Assembly: GCA_039193455.1 (NCBI GenBank)
Contig: JBCCWO010000001.1
Location: 496,001-560,000 of the forward strand
Reading direction: 5' to 3'
DNA: 64,000 bases
From: JBCBGF01 sp039193455
Lineage (GTDB): Bacteria; Pseudomonadota; Alphaproteobacteria; Rhodobacterales; Rhodobacteraceae
Shown: piece by piece, positions 26,573 to 35,345 of the stretch
Position numbering within the stretch: the stretch's first letter is position 1
How the letters are laid out: every line of letters starts with the position of its first letter
Notes under the pieces: model-generated
What the model was told of the DNA's origin: nothing
The model's database searches: none
What the model saw: only the letters and a program-made list of their open reading frames with translations
Program-made: the position numbers and the translations under genes

Positions 26573-27373
26573 TTAGAGACCGTGCATGTCGCACAGGATG
26601 TTTGACGACATTCCCCCGTCGGCGGGGATGTTTGCCCCGCGGATCCAGGATGTCATGTCGGACAACAGGAATGCGACCACGGGGGCCACATCCGTGGGCA
26701 GGCCGGGGCGATCCATCACGCGCGCGTCCTCTTCGGCCCGCGCGCCCAGCGTCTCCAGGAAATCGCCTAGGATCGGTGTGTCAACCGGACCGGGGCTTAC
26801 GGCGTTCATGCGAATACCCCGGTCGCGCCAGGTCCAGCGGTTCTGCATCGTCCAAACGACCAGCGCTTCTTTCGAGAAAAAATAGCTGCGACCGCCCTCG
26901 TTCGAGATCTCAAATTTTTCCAAGAACGGCTGAACGGCGTCCATATCGACATGTGCGGAGGCTTTGATCGCCTCGACGCTGTGCTGCCATCCGAACCCGG
27001 CCAGCGATGCCAGGTTCACGATTGAGGCGCCGTCATTGAGCTTGCCGATCATGCCAAGCGTAAACCGCTGAAGCCCCAACAGGTTCACTTGCACCACCTT
27101 ATCAGCGGGGGCTGTTGGCGGGAGCCCGGCAATATTGGCGAGGCCATCGATCCCCGATGGCAGCGTCTCGACCAAAGCGTCGATCGTCCGGGCGTCGCTC
27201 AGATCGGCGCGGTAGAGTTCATCGACATGGTCAAACGCCTTGTTGACGTCGACGCCCAGCACCGTCGCCCCCATTCGTGAGCATACGCGCGCAGTTTCTT
27301 TGCCGATCCCGGAAGACGAACCCGTGACGACGATTGTCTTTCCGGCAAGGAGTTTCTGATCTATCCAGGCCAT
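26573..27373 (-). CDS. SDR similar to coniferyl-alcohol dehydrogenase
   Basis: A 266-residue SDR with VVTGSSSGIGKETARV and a late active site: SFFSK-type placement YFFSKEALVVWTMQNRW followed by GIRMNAVSPGPVDTPIL. This long insertion before the YxxxK region and the SKEAL-VW pattern match my memory of Pseudomonas coniferyl-alcohol dehydrogenase (CalA), which oxidises coniferyl alcohol to the aldehyde. I use the ATG at 27373 (MAWIDQKLLAG), which overlaps the upstream ALDH stop by one base, rather than 27451. Its place directly after an aryl-aldehyde-type ALDH supports an alcohol-aldehyde-acid route. Exact substrate is inference. Confidence 0.78.
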   Translation of the reverse strand: MAWIDQKLLAGKTIVVTGSSSGIGKETARVCSRMGATVLGVDVNKAFDHVDELYRADLSDARTIDALVETLPSGIDGLANIAGLPPTAPADKVVQVNLLGLQRFTLGMIGKLNDGASIVNLASLAGFGWQHSVEAIKASAHVDMDAVQPFLEKFEISNEGGRSYFFSKEALVVWTMQNRWTWRDRGIRMNAVSPGPVDTPILGDFLETLGARAEEDARVMDRPGLPTDVAPVVAFLLSDMTSWIRGANIPADGGMSSNILCDMHGL

Positions 27374-28848
27374 CAGAACACCGGCGGGAAGGCCCGATGG
27401 CCGCGCTCGAGCGTGATCCATCGCGTCTCGGTAAAGGTTTCCATCGACCACATGCCGCCGTGACGACCAACGCCGCTGGCTTTGGTGCCGCCAAACGGCA
27501 CATGCGGTTCGTCATTCACGGAAGAGCAGTTGACGTGGCACATGCCGGTCTCGAGCTGCTTTGAGATCGCCAGCGCGCGTTCTTCGTTCGCCGAGATGAT
27601 GCCCGAGGACAATCCGTACTCGGTATCGTTGTTCATCGCGATTGCCTCGGCGTCCGTCTGGAACGGAACCACGACGGTAACAGGGCCAAAAGTTTCATCC
27701 CGCCAAACCACCATATCAGGGCTGACATTTGTCAGAATTGTCGGCTCAACGAACCGACCGGATACCCCACCCCCTAGCGCAATCCTTGCGCCTTTGGCTC
27801 GCGCGTCGTCAAGCTGGAACTGCACCCGCTCAACCTGCCGATCATTGATAAGCGGACCGATCACGTTTGACTTGTCAGCCGTGTCTCCCACCTTCAGCTT
27901 CGCTGCGCGCGCTACAAACTGGCGCAAGAAATCCTCGTAGATGCTGTGATGCACCAGCACCCTCTCGACGCTCATGCAGATCTGACCTTGGTGCATGAAC
28001 GCACCAAAACTCGCCGCCGCAGTTGCCCGGTCCATGTCCGCATCTTCCAGCACGATAAGGCTGTCCTTGCCGCCAAGCTCAACACAGGCCTTCTTCAGAT
28101 GCGCACCGGCCTTGGCGGCGATATGGCGGCCGACGGCCGTTGAGCCGGTGAATGAAATACCCTTGACCAGCGGGTTTTCGACCAGTTCGTCACCCATCTC
28201 GCCCACATGGTCGCGTGCGCAGGTAACAACGTTGAAGACACCCGGTGGTATCCCCGCCTCTTCCAGCACCTCGGCAAAGAAGATGCCCCCGGCAAAGGGG
28301 GTGTCCTCCGATGGTTTCAGGACAATCGTGTTTCCCGCCGCCATCGGAAAGGCAAACCCGCGTGACGTCAGAATGCCCGGCATGTTCCATGGCGATATCA
28401 CGCTGACAATGCCCATTGGGACACGCTGTGCGGTCGATACCTTGCCATGTTCCGAGGGGAGCACTTCGCCCACAGCATGGTAACACATCGCGGCAGCGGC
28501 CCGAAAAACCTCGGGCACATATCCTGCCTCAAACATGCCCTTGCCGAACCATCCACCACCTTCGGCCTGCGCGGCGGCGACGTAGTCTGGCGCCCGCTTT
28601 TCCCAAACTTCGGCGATCTTGAGCAGAAGGTGCGCGCGCTCTTGAAACATCAGCCCGGACCATGCCGGGAACGCGCGATGGGCGGCTTCAATCGCGGCCC
28701 GCGCCTCGGCCCGGCCGCCGTTTGGCGCTCTGGCATAGACGCTGCCGTCCGAGGGGTTTGTATCGTCGAACGTGCCCGCAGGCGTCGTCCATTGGCCACC
28801 AATATACATGCCTTTCAACGTCTTGGGGGATGTAGCGGTATCGAGCAT
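27373..28848 (-). CDS. Aldehyde dehydrogenase, benzaldehyde/vanillin dehydrogenase-like
   Basis: A 491-residue ALDH with HQGQICMSVERVLVHH (catalytic cysteine), CVELGGKDSLIVLEDADMD (glutamate), SPWNMPGILTSRGFAFPMA and FTGSTAVGRHIAAKAG. The GQICMS-ER and ELGGKDSLIVL context is that of aryl-aldehyde dehydrogenases. Start at 28848 (MLDTATSPK) has GGAG eight bases upstream; an earlier in-frame start at 28863 is less likely. It lies between a HAAT ABC transporter and the coniferyl-alcohol dehydrogenase-like SDR on one transcript. Confidence 0.87.
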   Translation of the reverse strand: MLDTATSPKTLKGMYIGGQWTTPAGTFDDTNPSDGSVYARAPNGGRAEARAAIEAAHRAFPAWSGLMFQERAHLLLKIAEVWEKRAPDYVAAAQAEGGGWFGKGMFEAGYVPEVFRAAAAMCYHAVGEVLPSEHGKVSTAQRVPMGIVSVISPWNMPGILTSRGFAFPMAAGNTIVLKPSEDTPFAGGIFFAEVLEEAGIPPGVFNVVTCARDHVGEMGDELVENPLVKGISFTGSTAVGRHIAAKAGAHLKKACVELGGKDSLIVLEDADMDRATAAASFGAFMHQGQICMSVERVLVHHSIYEDFLRQFVARAAKLKVGDTADKSNVIGPLINDRQVERVQFQLDDARAKGARIALGGGVSGRFVEPTILTNVSPDMVVWRDETFGPVTVVVPFQTDAEAIAMNNDTEYGLSSGIISANEERALAISKQLETGMCHVNCSSVNDEPHVPFGGTKASGVGRHGGMWSMETFTETRWITLERGHRAFPPVF

Positions 28849-28859
28849 TCTTACTCTCC

Positions 28860-30047
28860 TCAATCGCGCTCAAACGCGGTGCTGCCGGGGCGACGGCGAT
28901 AAACCTCAACGCGCGGTGCGCGGTAAACCTCAATGGTCACAGGCGCGGTTGGTTCGGGTGCAGGGATTGGGTGAGAGGCGCCCTTGGGAACTGCTGCGGT
29001 GGTCCCTGTCGACATCGGGCCTCCCCGCCGGGCGCCCCGCGCCGTCCGCGCCCGCGCGGCGGCATTCTCAATCTCTTTAATGGCCGCACGCAGGCGGTCC
29101 GTTTGATCCACCCCGTTCGGTGCTGCGACCGACGTGTCCGTGCGTCTGAGGTCGGTTGTTTCGGTCGCCTGGCTCGACGCTTTGGCCACAAGGTCAGACA
29201 CGGATGTCCCAAGCACCGCATCGGCCGACTGGGTCGCACGGCTGGGCGCGCGGATTGCAAATGGCGCGTCGGACGAGACGGTCGCCTCGGCCCCCACCTC
29301 GTCCACTTCGTCGTCATAGGTATGCGGTGACGCGGCGCCACCGGCGCCGAGATAGGCCGCCTGCACCGCGGGATCGTGGGCCAGCGCATCCGCACTGTCT
29401 TCGTGAACGATATGTGCGTTTTCGAGCAGGTAACCGCGATCTGCAATGGCCAGGCTTTGCCGTGCATTCTGCTCCACCAGCAAGATCCCGATACCCAGGT
29501 CGCGCACGGCTTTCAGGTTTTGAAACAGCTCTTTGCAGAGCAAGGGCGAGAGGCCAAGCGACGGCTCATCCAGTGTCAGAATCTGCGGGTTCGACATCAT
29601 GGCCCGCCCGATGGCAACCATTTGCTGTTCGCCGCCGGACATCGTCCGGGCTGTCTGACGCCGCCGTTCTGTCAGCTTCGGGAACAGGCTGTAGACGCGC
29701 GAGAGATTGGCACTCTCATCGCCACGCGCACGGTCTGCGAAGGCGCCGAGGGTCAGGTTCTCTTCGACGGTGAGGTCGCCGAAGATCCCGCGTCCCTCAG
29801 GGACAAGGGCGACGCCTTCTTCAACGATCCTGTCGGGGCTTTGGCCGACAAGCTCGTGCCCGTCCAGCAGGATCGACCCCGCAACCGCTCCCTCGCAGAT
29901 ACCTGAGACCGCCTTCAGCAGCGTTGATTTGCCCGCACCATTGGCGCCAAGGATCACAACGATCTCACCCCGATCCACGCGGAGATGGGCGCCGTCCAAC
30001 GCGCGATGCTGGCCATAGGCAACGGACAGGTCCCGCACCTCAAGCAT
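28860..30047 (-). CDS. livF: HAAT ABC transporter ATPase LivF with an unusual C-terminal extension
   Basis: Residues 1-235 are a normal LivF: Walker A GANGAGKS (34-41), PEGRGIFGDLTVEENL, signature MSGGEQQMVAIGRAM (about 136-150), Walker B ILTLDEPSLGLSP and the switch H-loop region replaced by the LivF-typical VEQNARQSLAIADR. After the usual end (AYLGAGG) it continues for about 160 residues: an acidic/serine-threonine-rich linker, a short predicted helix (DRLRAAIKEIENAAARAR), then proline-rich sequence ending with two EVYR-containing repeats. Family members are normally about 235-250 residues. No frameshift or internal start explains the extension. Overlaps livG by eight bases. Confidence 0.9.
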   Translation of the reverse strand: MLEVRDLSVAYGQHRALDGAHLRVDRGEIVVILGANGAGKSTLLKAVSGICEGAVAGSILLDGHELVGQSPDRIVEEGVALVPEGRGIFGDLTVEENLTLGAFADRARGDESANLSRVYSLFPKLTERRRQTARTMSGGEQQMVAIGRAMMSNPQILTLDEPSLGLSPLLCKELFQNLKAVRDLGIGILLVEQNARQSLAIADRGYLLENAHIVHEDSADALAHDPAVQAAYLGAGGAASPHTYDDEVDEVGAEATVSSDAPFAIRAPSRATQSADAVLGTSVSDLVAKASSQATETTDLRRTDTSVAAPNGVDQTDRLRAAIKEIENAAARARTARGARRGGPMSTGTTAAVPKGASHPIPAPEPTAPVTIEVYRAPRVEVYRRRPGSTAFERD

Positions 30048-30777
30048 CGTCGTCCCCCAAATACGCGCGGATCACTTCGGGGTCCGATAAAACCTCGGCA
30101 GGCGTGCCTTCGGCGATCTTGCTGCCCGACGACATCACCACGCAATGATCACATAGCGAGCGAATGGCATCCATGACGTGTTCGACCAGAACGATGGTGC
30201 GCCCCTCTTCCCGCAGCGAGCGGATCAGCGTTATCCCGATCTGCAATTCCGTGGGGTTCAGCCCGGCCAACCATTCGTCAAGCAGCAACACTTCTGGGTC
30301 TGAAGCAAGAACGCGGGCAAGCTCGACCCGTTTCGTGTCGATATAAGTCAGCTGGCCCGGACGCAGATGTCCCTGTCCGCCAAGCCCGACGCGTTCGAGA
30401 AGGCGCTCGGCCTCGGCCCGCGCGGGGGCGCCCCAACGACGTCGATGGCCAAACACCGCTCCGGCAACGACATTTTCAAGCACGGTCATCGACGGCAGCA
30501 GACGGACAAGTTGGAAGGTGCGCGACACGCCCTTGCGGGTGATCTTCTCAGCGGCAAGCCCGGTGATTGGAACACCCCGCAAAGAAATCGTCCCCGCTGT
30601 CGGCTTCAAAGCACCTGATATCAGGTTCAGCGTGGTCGACTTGCCCGAACCATTGGGTCCGATCAGGCCCAAAACCTGGTGTTCGGCGACATCAAAATCG
30701 ATGGCATTCACCGCCACCAAGCCACCGAACCTCTTGGTTGCGCCGCGCAGCGACAGGACAGGCGCGCTTTGCCTCAT
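30040..30777 (-). CDS. livG: HAAT ABC transporter ATPase LivG
   Basis: A 245-residue ATPase: Walker A GPNGSGKSTTLN, VSRTFQLVRLLPSMTVLENV (LivG signature with Q-loop), the Walker B region VLLLDEWLAGLNPTE, where glutamate follows aspartate as required for catalysis, and the switch histidine in LVEHVMDAI. The ABC signature is atypical: the usual LSGGQ segment reads LTYIDTKRVELARVL, a form common in LivG proteins of aromatic-compound transporters. It overlaps both livM and livF, so the four transporter genes are translationally coupled. Confidence 0.93.
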   Translation of the reverse strand: MRQSAPVLSLRGATKRFGGLVAVNAIDFDVAEHQVLGLIGPNGSGKSTTLNLISGALKPTAGTISLRGVPITGLAAEKITRKGVSRTFQLVRLLPSMTVLENVVAGAVFGHRRRWGAPARAEAERLLERVGLGGQGHLRPGQLTYIDTKRVELARVLASDPEVLLLDEWLAGLNPTELQIGITLIRSLREEGRTIVLVEHVMDAIRSLCDHCVVMSSGSKIAEGTPAEVLSDPEVIRAYLGDDDA

Positions 30778-31706
30778 GCCAGCGCCTCCTGCCGGTTCAC
30801 GCGGGCGCGAAACTCTTCAATCAGTCCGACAAACCCGCGTGGCAGGACGTAGACAATGATCAGAAACGCAACGCCCAACAGAAGCGTCGTCTGGTTCGGA
30901 AAGCTCGCGTTGATCGTCTCCCACAGAAGCGTGAACGGGATAACGCCGACGAGGGGCCCCCAAAGACGGTGGACCCCGCCAAGCAGTGCCATGATGACGA
31001 CCTGGAAGGACAGGATCGGCGTAAAGGCGAGCGATGGTTCGATATAGATGTATCGGGGGGCGAGAATTGCACCGGTGATCGCGGCGACGGCGCCCGGGAC
31101 CATAAAGAGGATCACCTTGGCCGCCGCGGTATTGATCCCGGAATGCGCCGCTACGGTTTCGTCATCCCCGATAATGCGCAGGGCAAATCCAAGGCGTGAA
31201 CGCCCGATCAGCCACCCTGCAAGGAACACCAGCCCGGTAAGCGCGACCAGCATCCAGTAGATATGCGTCTCGGTCACATCGGTCAGAACATAAAGACCCT
31301 TCTGGCCCGTCATGTTCTGTCCCCAGGTGATGACTTGCCGAATAAGCTCGGCAAGCCCCAGCGTGAAAATCACAAAATACACGCCCGACAGCCGCAAGGT
31401 CGCAAGGCCCACCAAGGCGGCAATCACCGCGCCCGCGATTCCGGCCAGAACGACAAGCGACCAAAACGGAAGGACCTCAAAACCCAGCCCGGTCACATAA
31501 GTGCCAAGGCCAAAGAATGCGGCTGTTGCCAGCGATATCAGATGCGTTGGCCCCGAAAAGATGGCCCAGGACGTCGCAAGCGCGGTGAACATGGCAATCG
31601 TCAGTCCGATTGAGAGCCAATAGTCCGATCCGGCAAAAGGCAGGCAGGCGGCGATACACAGGGCCAGGACCACAAGCACCAGATTTCGGATTTCGGTCGC
31701 GCTCAT
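30774..31706 (-). CDS. livM: HAAT ABC transporter permease LivM
   Basis: A 310-residue permease of normal LivM length. Features: MFTALATSWAIFSGPTHLISLATAAFFGLGTYVT near the N terminus, LSGVYFVIFTLGLAELIRQV, and the coupling segment GFALRIIGDDETVAAHSGINTAAAK. It overlaps livH (upstream) and livG (downstream) by four bases each. Confidence 0.94.
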   Translation of the reverse strand: MSATEIRNLVLVVLALCIAACLPFAGSDYWLSIGLTIAMFTALATSWAIFSGPTHLISLATAAFFGLGTYVTGLGFEVLPFWSLVVLAGIAGAVIAALVGLATLRLSGVYFVIFTLGLAELIRQVITWGQNMTGQKGLYVLTDVTETHIYWMLVALTGLVFLAGWLIGRSRLGFALRIIGDDETVAAHSGINTAAAKVILFMVPGAVAAITGAILAPRYIYIEPSLAFTPILSFQVVIMALLGGVHRLWGPLVGVIPFTLLWETINASFPNQTTLLLGVAFLIIVYVLPRGFVGLIEEFRARVNRQEALA

Positions 31707-32569
31707 GCCGGTTTCTTCCCGAACAATCCCTGCGGGCGGAAGAGCAGGATGAGGATAAAGAGCGTATAGGCCGCGGCCAATGTGAGGCCCGGGTCGATTA
31801 CCGCAGCAACGAAGGTCTCGACAACGCCCAGCAGAAGTGCCGCCGCGATGGTGCCACGCACATCCCCGACGCCGCCCATGATCACGATGATCAGCGCCTT
31901 CAGCGTGAAGATAACGCCCGTTGACGCATCAAGCGTCAGAAAGGACGAGATCAGCACGCCACCCACCGCCGTCACAGCACCACCCAGAGCAAAGGCTATG
32001 GCCGCGAGTTTGCGGGTCGAAATGCCCACAAGCTGCGCGCTTTCCGGCGATACGGCGATTGCGCGGATCGATAGGCCAGCCCGTGTCCGGTTGAGCCAAA
32101 GATAAAGCAGCCCGCAGATCAACACTGCGGCAAGGAAGGCCATAACCCGGTTAAGCGCGTAGGTATCCCCCAATAGGTTCACCGGGACGGCAAGATAGGC
32201 GTAGTTGAAGTAGTCGCCGCCAAAGACCGCGAGCATGATGCCCACCGCGACAAAGGACAGCCCAAAGGTCGCCAGGATGGAGTCCACCTCAAGCTGACCG
32301 CGGTTTTTCGCGCGCCGGACCAGCGGCTCAAGCATCACCCGGTAGATGACCCAATTCACCGCAAACGCGAGTGGCGCGGCAACGAATATCGTCAAAAGCG
32401 GGCTCAGCTGGCCGGCGGTATAGAACCAGAACGCGGTGAAGCCGCCCGCCACCAGAATCTCGCCGTTGGCGAGGTTCATGATGCGGGCAACGCCGTATTG
32501 CAGGTTCAGCCCCATCGCGATGAGCGCATAGGTTCCACCCAGCAAGAGCCCTGTGATGAAGATGTCCAT
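31703..32569 (-). CDS. livH: HAAT ABC transporter permease LivH
   Basis: A 288-residue permease with the LivH N terminus LLLGGTYALIAMGLNLQYGV and MNLANGEILVAGGFTAFW, and the coupling region LSIRAIAVSPESAQLVGIS; it ends FRPQGLFGKKPA. Follows the binding-protein gene after a 56-base gap that contains a stable hairpin, the usual arrangement that lets the binding protein be made in excess. Confidence 0.94.
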   Translation of the reverse strand: MDIFITGLLLGGTYALIAMGLNLQYGVARIMNLANGEILVAGGFTAFWFYTAGQLSPLLTIFVAAPLAFAVNWVIYRVMLEPLVRRAKNRGQLEVDSILATFGLSFVAVGIMLAVFGGDYFNYAYLAVPVNLLGDTYALNRVMAFLAAVLICGLLYLWLNRTRAGLSIRAIAVSPESAQLVGISTRKLAAIAFALGGAVTAVGGVLISSFLTLDASTGVIFTLKALIIVIMGGVGDVRGTIAAALLLGVVETFVAAVIDPGLTLAAAYTLFILILLFRPQGLFGKKPA

Positions 32570-32584
32570 TCCCGTCCCTCAATA

Positions 32585-32613
32585 GCCGCCAGCCCCGCAC
32601 GGGGACCGGCGGC
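32585..32613 (-). other. Intercistronic hairpin between binding-protein gene and livH
   Basis: Arms GCCGCC (32585-32590) and GGCGGC (32608-32613) with an inner CCCC/GGGG stem form a strong, slightly bulged hairpin just after the binding-protein stop codon. No U tract follows in the minus-strand transcript, so it probably stabilises the upstream mRNA or attenuates transcription rather than terminating it. Confidence 0.65.
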
Positions 32614-32625
32614 AACGTCACAGCT

Positions 32626-33834
32626 TCAGGCGGACCAGCCCTGTTTCACGCGTACCGTCTTGGCACCGTCGCGATTGCGCGAGGCAACGCCCTGGAAGAC
32701 GCCGTCCTGCCACTGGCCGACCGTCCAATAGGCCTCGTTGAAGTTTTGGTCGTTGAAGGACATCGGTCCGAGAACGGTCTCGAAACGCGCACCCCTAAGA
32801 TGCTCTGTCACCGCGTCGCGATCCAGCCCGACGGATTCAATCGCCTGCTCAAGCACCTGCAGCGAGGCATAGGTCGTGGCCGAGGCCCAGTGATCGGGCG
32901 CGGCTTCGGTGACGGCCATATGGGCCGCCGCGTAATCCTTGAAGGCCTGACTATCGGGGTCCACGCCGCCAGCCCCAAGTATACCTTCCGCCTGCGCACC
33001 GAAACGCGCGCCGAAGGCAGGGAAACATGTTGCAACAGCGGTGTAATACGCTTCGACTTGCAGGTCCTCGATCACGGCCTGTTCGGTCAGCCCAAATGTA
33101 TCCGGCGGATAGGACCAGGCGACAAACGCATTGGGCTCCGCCGCCTTCGCACCTTTGACCACGGGCGAAAGGTCCTGGGTGCCAAGCGGATAGGATGTAT
33201 CGTAGACAAGCTCGAAGCCCGCGCTTTCCATGAGCGGACGTGCCGCCGTCGCAAGCTCAATCCCAAAGGCATCCGCCACGTTGACCATCGCGACCTTGCT
33301 GCCGGACAGCTGCCCCGCATCACGCATGTCAGACAAGATGCCCACGACATCTTCCACGAATGTCGAAGTCGAGCCCAGCGTGAAGAACATGCCCGGGAAT
33401 TTCGACGACAAGTCGGCGACCTGATCGGTGATAGCAGACACCGCAATCTGCGGGTAACCGTAGCGCGCAAAGATGGGGGCGGACGCAATGTTGAGGCCGG
33501 TACCGTAGGGCGCGATGATAAAATCGGCCTCGTCCTGCGTGGCAAGGCGCTGAACCGCCTTGATCGTTTCACCGGGATTGGTCTGGTCATCATATTCGAT
33601 GATCTCGACCATCCGCTGCCCCCCATCGACCATGAGACCGCCCCGCTCATTCACCTGTGCCGCCCAAAGGCGGACGTTGGGCCAATGCGTGACGGCCGAT
33701 CCACCCGCGAGTGGCCCGGTCTTCGGGGCGACTGCACCAATCTTGATAGCGTCGGATGCGAGTGCCGCTCTTGCAAGAAACGGCGTTGCAAGGGCCGCAC
33801 TTGCGCCAAGTTTTAGAACGCTTCTTCTCTTCAT
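32626..33834 (-). CDS. HAAT ABC transporter substrate-binding protein
   Basis: A 402-residue periplasmic type I binding protein with a signal peptide that carries an N-terminal arginine-rich region (MKRRSVLKLGASAALATPFLARA cleaved near residue 26; only two arginines, so a Tat signal is possible but not certain). Landmarks: IKIGAVAPKTGPLAGGS, the ligand-pocket segment DFIIAPYGTGLNIASAPIF and SKVAMVNVADAFGIELA. Genomic context of two ALDHs, a coniferyl-alcohol-type SDR and an AraC regulator points to an aromatic or related carbonyl/alcohol compound as ligand rather than leucine; this is inference. Confidence 0.92.
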   Translation of the reverse strand: MKRRSVLKLGASAALATPFLARAALASDAIKIGAVAPKTGPLAGGSAVTHWPNVRLWAAQVNERGGLMVDGGQRMVEIIEYDDQTNPGETIKAVQRLATQDEADFIIAPYGTGLNIASAPIFARYGYPQIAVSAITDQVADLSSKFPGMFFTLGSTSTFVEDVVGILSDMRDAGQLSGSKVAMVNVADAFGIELATAARPLMESAGFELVYDTSYPLGTQDLSPVVKGAKAAEPNAFVAWSYPPDTFGLTEQAVIEDLQVEAYYTAVATCFPAFGARFGAQAEGILGAGGVDPDSQAFKDYAAAHMAVTEAAPDHWASATTYASLQVLEQAIESVGLDRDAVTEHLRGARFETVLGPMSFNDQNFNEAYWTVGQWQDGVFQGVASRNRDGAKTVRVKQGWSA

Positions 33835-33845
33835 GGGTCTCCTCC

Positions 33846-35255
33846 CTAGCTGAGCAATTGGTCGAGGCGCGATGGACCACCGGCCTCGTGTTGCGCGATC
33901 CAGCGCAGTTCAGTGAATTCATCGATCGACGCGGGACCGCCAAAACGGCCGTAGCCCGACGCCTTCATTCCACCAAAGGGCATCGAGGCATCGTCATAGA
34001 CCGTCGGCCCATTGATCTGGCAGATCCCGGTTTCAAGTCGGTTGGCGATATCGAGGCACCGCGCCTGATCGGCACCAAATACCGCGCCAGCGAGGCCGAA
34101 CTCGGTGTCATTGGCGATCGAGATCGCTTCGTCAGTATCGGCGACGCGCATCACCGAGGCGACGGGCCCGAAACTCTCTTCGTGGTACAACCGCATCGCT
34201 GACGAAACGCCGTCAAGCACAGCCGGTTGCATCACAGCGCCTTCCACTTCACCGCCCACCAGCAGACGCGCGCCTTTCGACACCGCATCGTCAATCATGC
34301 CGCGCACACGGTCCGCCGCCGCGTGGTTGATCAGTCGCCCAAGGGGTGCATCGCTTTCCGCCGGGTCTGCCGCGACCAGCCTGGCGGTGCAGGCCAGCAA
34401 TTTTTCGACAAACGCGTCCGCCACCGCCTGCAGCACGATGATCCGCTCAGTAGACATGCAGATCTGCCCCTGATTGAAGAATGCGCCAAGCGCCGCCGCC
34501 TCCGCCGCGGCATCAAGATCTGCGTCCTCAAGCACAATGAGCGGGGCCTTTCCGCTCAACTCCAGCAAGCATCGCTTAAGCTCACGCGCGGCGGATGCGG
34601 CCACCAGGCGCCCCACGCGGGTGGACCCGGTAAAGTTGATGCGGCGCACCGCCGGGTGCCGGATCAGCGCCTCCATGACCTCTGCGCTGGTCTCCGGCGT
34701 ATTACTGACGCTGGTGGCGACGCCCTCGGGCAATCCCGCGGCGCGCAACACATCGATTGTCGCCTGGTGGGTTTCGGGGCAGTGCTCTGACGCCTTCAGA
34801 ACAACAGTGTTGCCACAGGCAAGTGGCGCTGCAACCGCGCGCACGGCCAAGGCAATCGGCGCATTCCAAGGTGCAAAGCCGAGCACAACCCCGACAGATT
34901 GCCGTCGTAAAACCGATCGCGTCCGGCGTTCTGCATTCACGATGACCTCGTCCGTCATCAATGCGGTAAGTTCCCCGGCACGCCGCAGCACCTGTGCCGC
35001 GACATCGATATTGAAATCGATCCATGCGGGCGCTGCGCCGATCTCGCGCGCGGCGATGTCGGCCAGACGCTCTGTCGCACCGATCATCTCGTCAGCCGCG
35101 CGATTAAGGACTTTTGTGCGCTCTTCCGGGGGCGTTGTCGTCCACGACCAATAGGCCTGTGCCGCCTTGTTGGCAGCCTGCTCTGCGGGCGTCGGCCCGC
35201 CAAAGATGCTCTGGACAGAAGCAGCTTCAAGCGCTGCGCCTTGGTCGCCAGACAT
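33846..35255 (-). CDS. Aldehyde dehydrogenase
   Basis: A 469-residue ALDH: FNQGQICMSTERIIVL (catalytic cysteine), CLLELSGKAPLIVLEDADLD (glutamate in ELSGK; serine replaces the first glycine of the common ELGGK), APWNAPIALAVRAVA and FTGSTRVGRLVAASA. First gene of the minus-strand cluster and 11 bases ahead of the binding-protein gene, so it is co-transcribed with the transporter. It shares the GQICMS-ER active-site context with the second ALDH of the cluster, suggesting related aryl or alkenyl aldehyde substrates. Confidence 0.9.
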   Translation of the reverse strand: MSGDQGAALEAASVQSIFGGPTPAEQAANKAAQAYWSWTTTPPEERTKVLNRAADEMIGATERLADIAAREIGAAPAWIDFNIDVAAQVLRRAGELTALMTDEVIVNAERRTRSVLRRQSVGVVLGFAPWNAPIALAVRAVAAPLACGNTVVLKASEHCPETHQATIDVLRAAGLPEGVATSVSNTPETSAEVMEALIRHPAVRRINFTGSTRVGRLVAASAARELKRCLLELSGKAPLIVLEDADLDAAAEAAALGAFFNQGQICMSTERIIVLQAVADAFVEKLLACTARLVAADPAESDAPLGRLINHAAADRVRGMIDDAVSKGARLLVGGEVEGAVMQPAVLDGVSSAMRLYHEESFGPVASVMRVADTDEAISIANDTEFGLAGAVFGADQARCLDIANRLETGICQINGPTVYDDASMPFGGMKASGYGRFGGPASIDEFTELRWIAQHEAGGPSRLDQLLS

Positions 35256-35345
35256 TGTTCCTCCCTCGTGCGGTCATTATCGAGACCGTCACGCCCCGTA
35301 AAAGATAGGCTAGAGCCACGGGAAAAAATGTGAATATCTGGGAAT

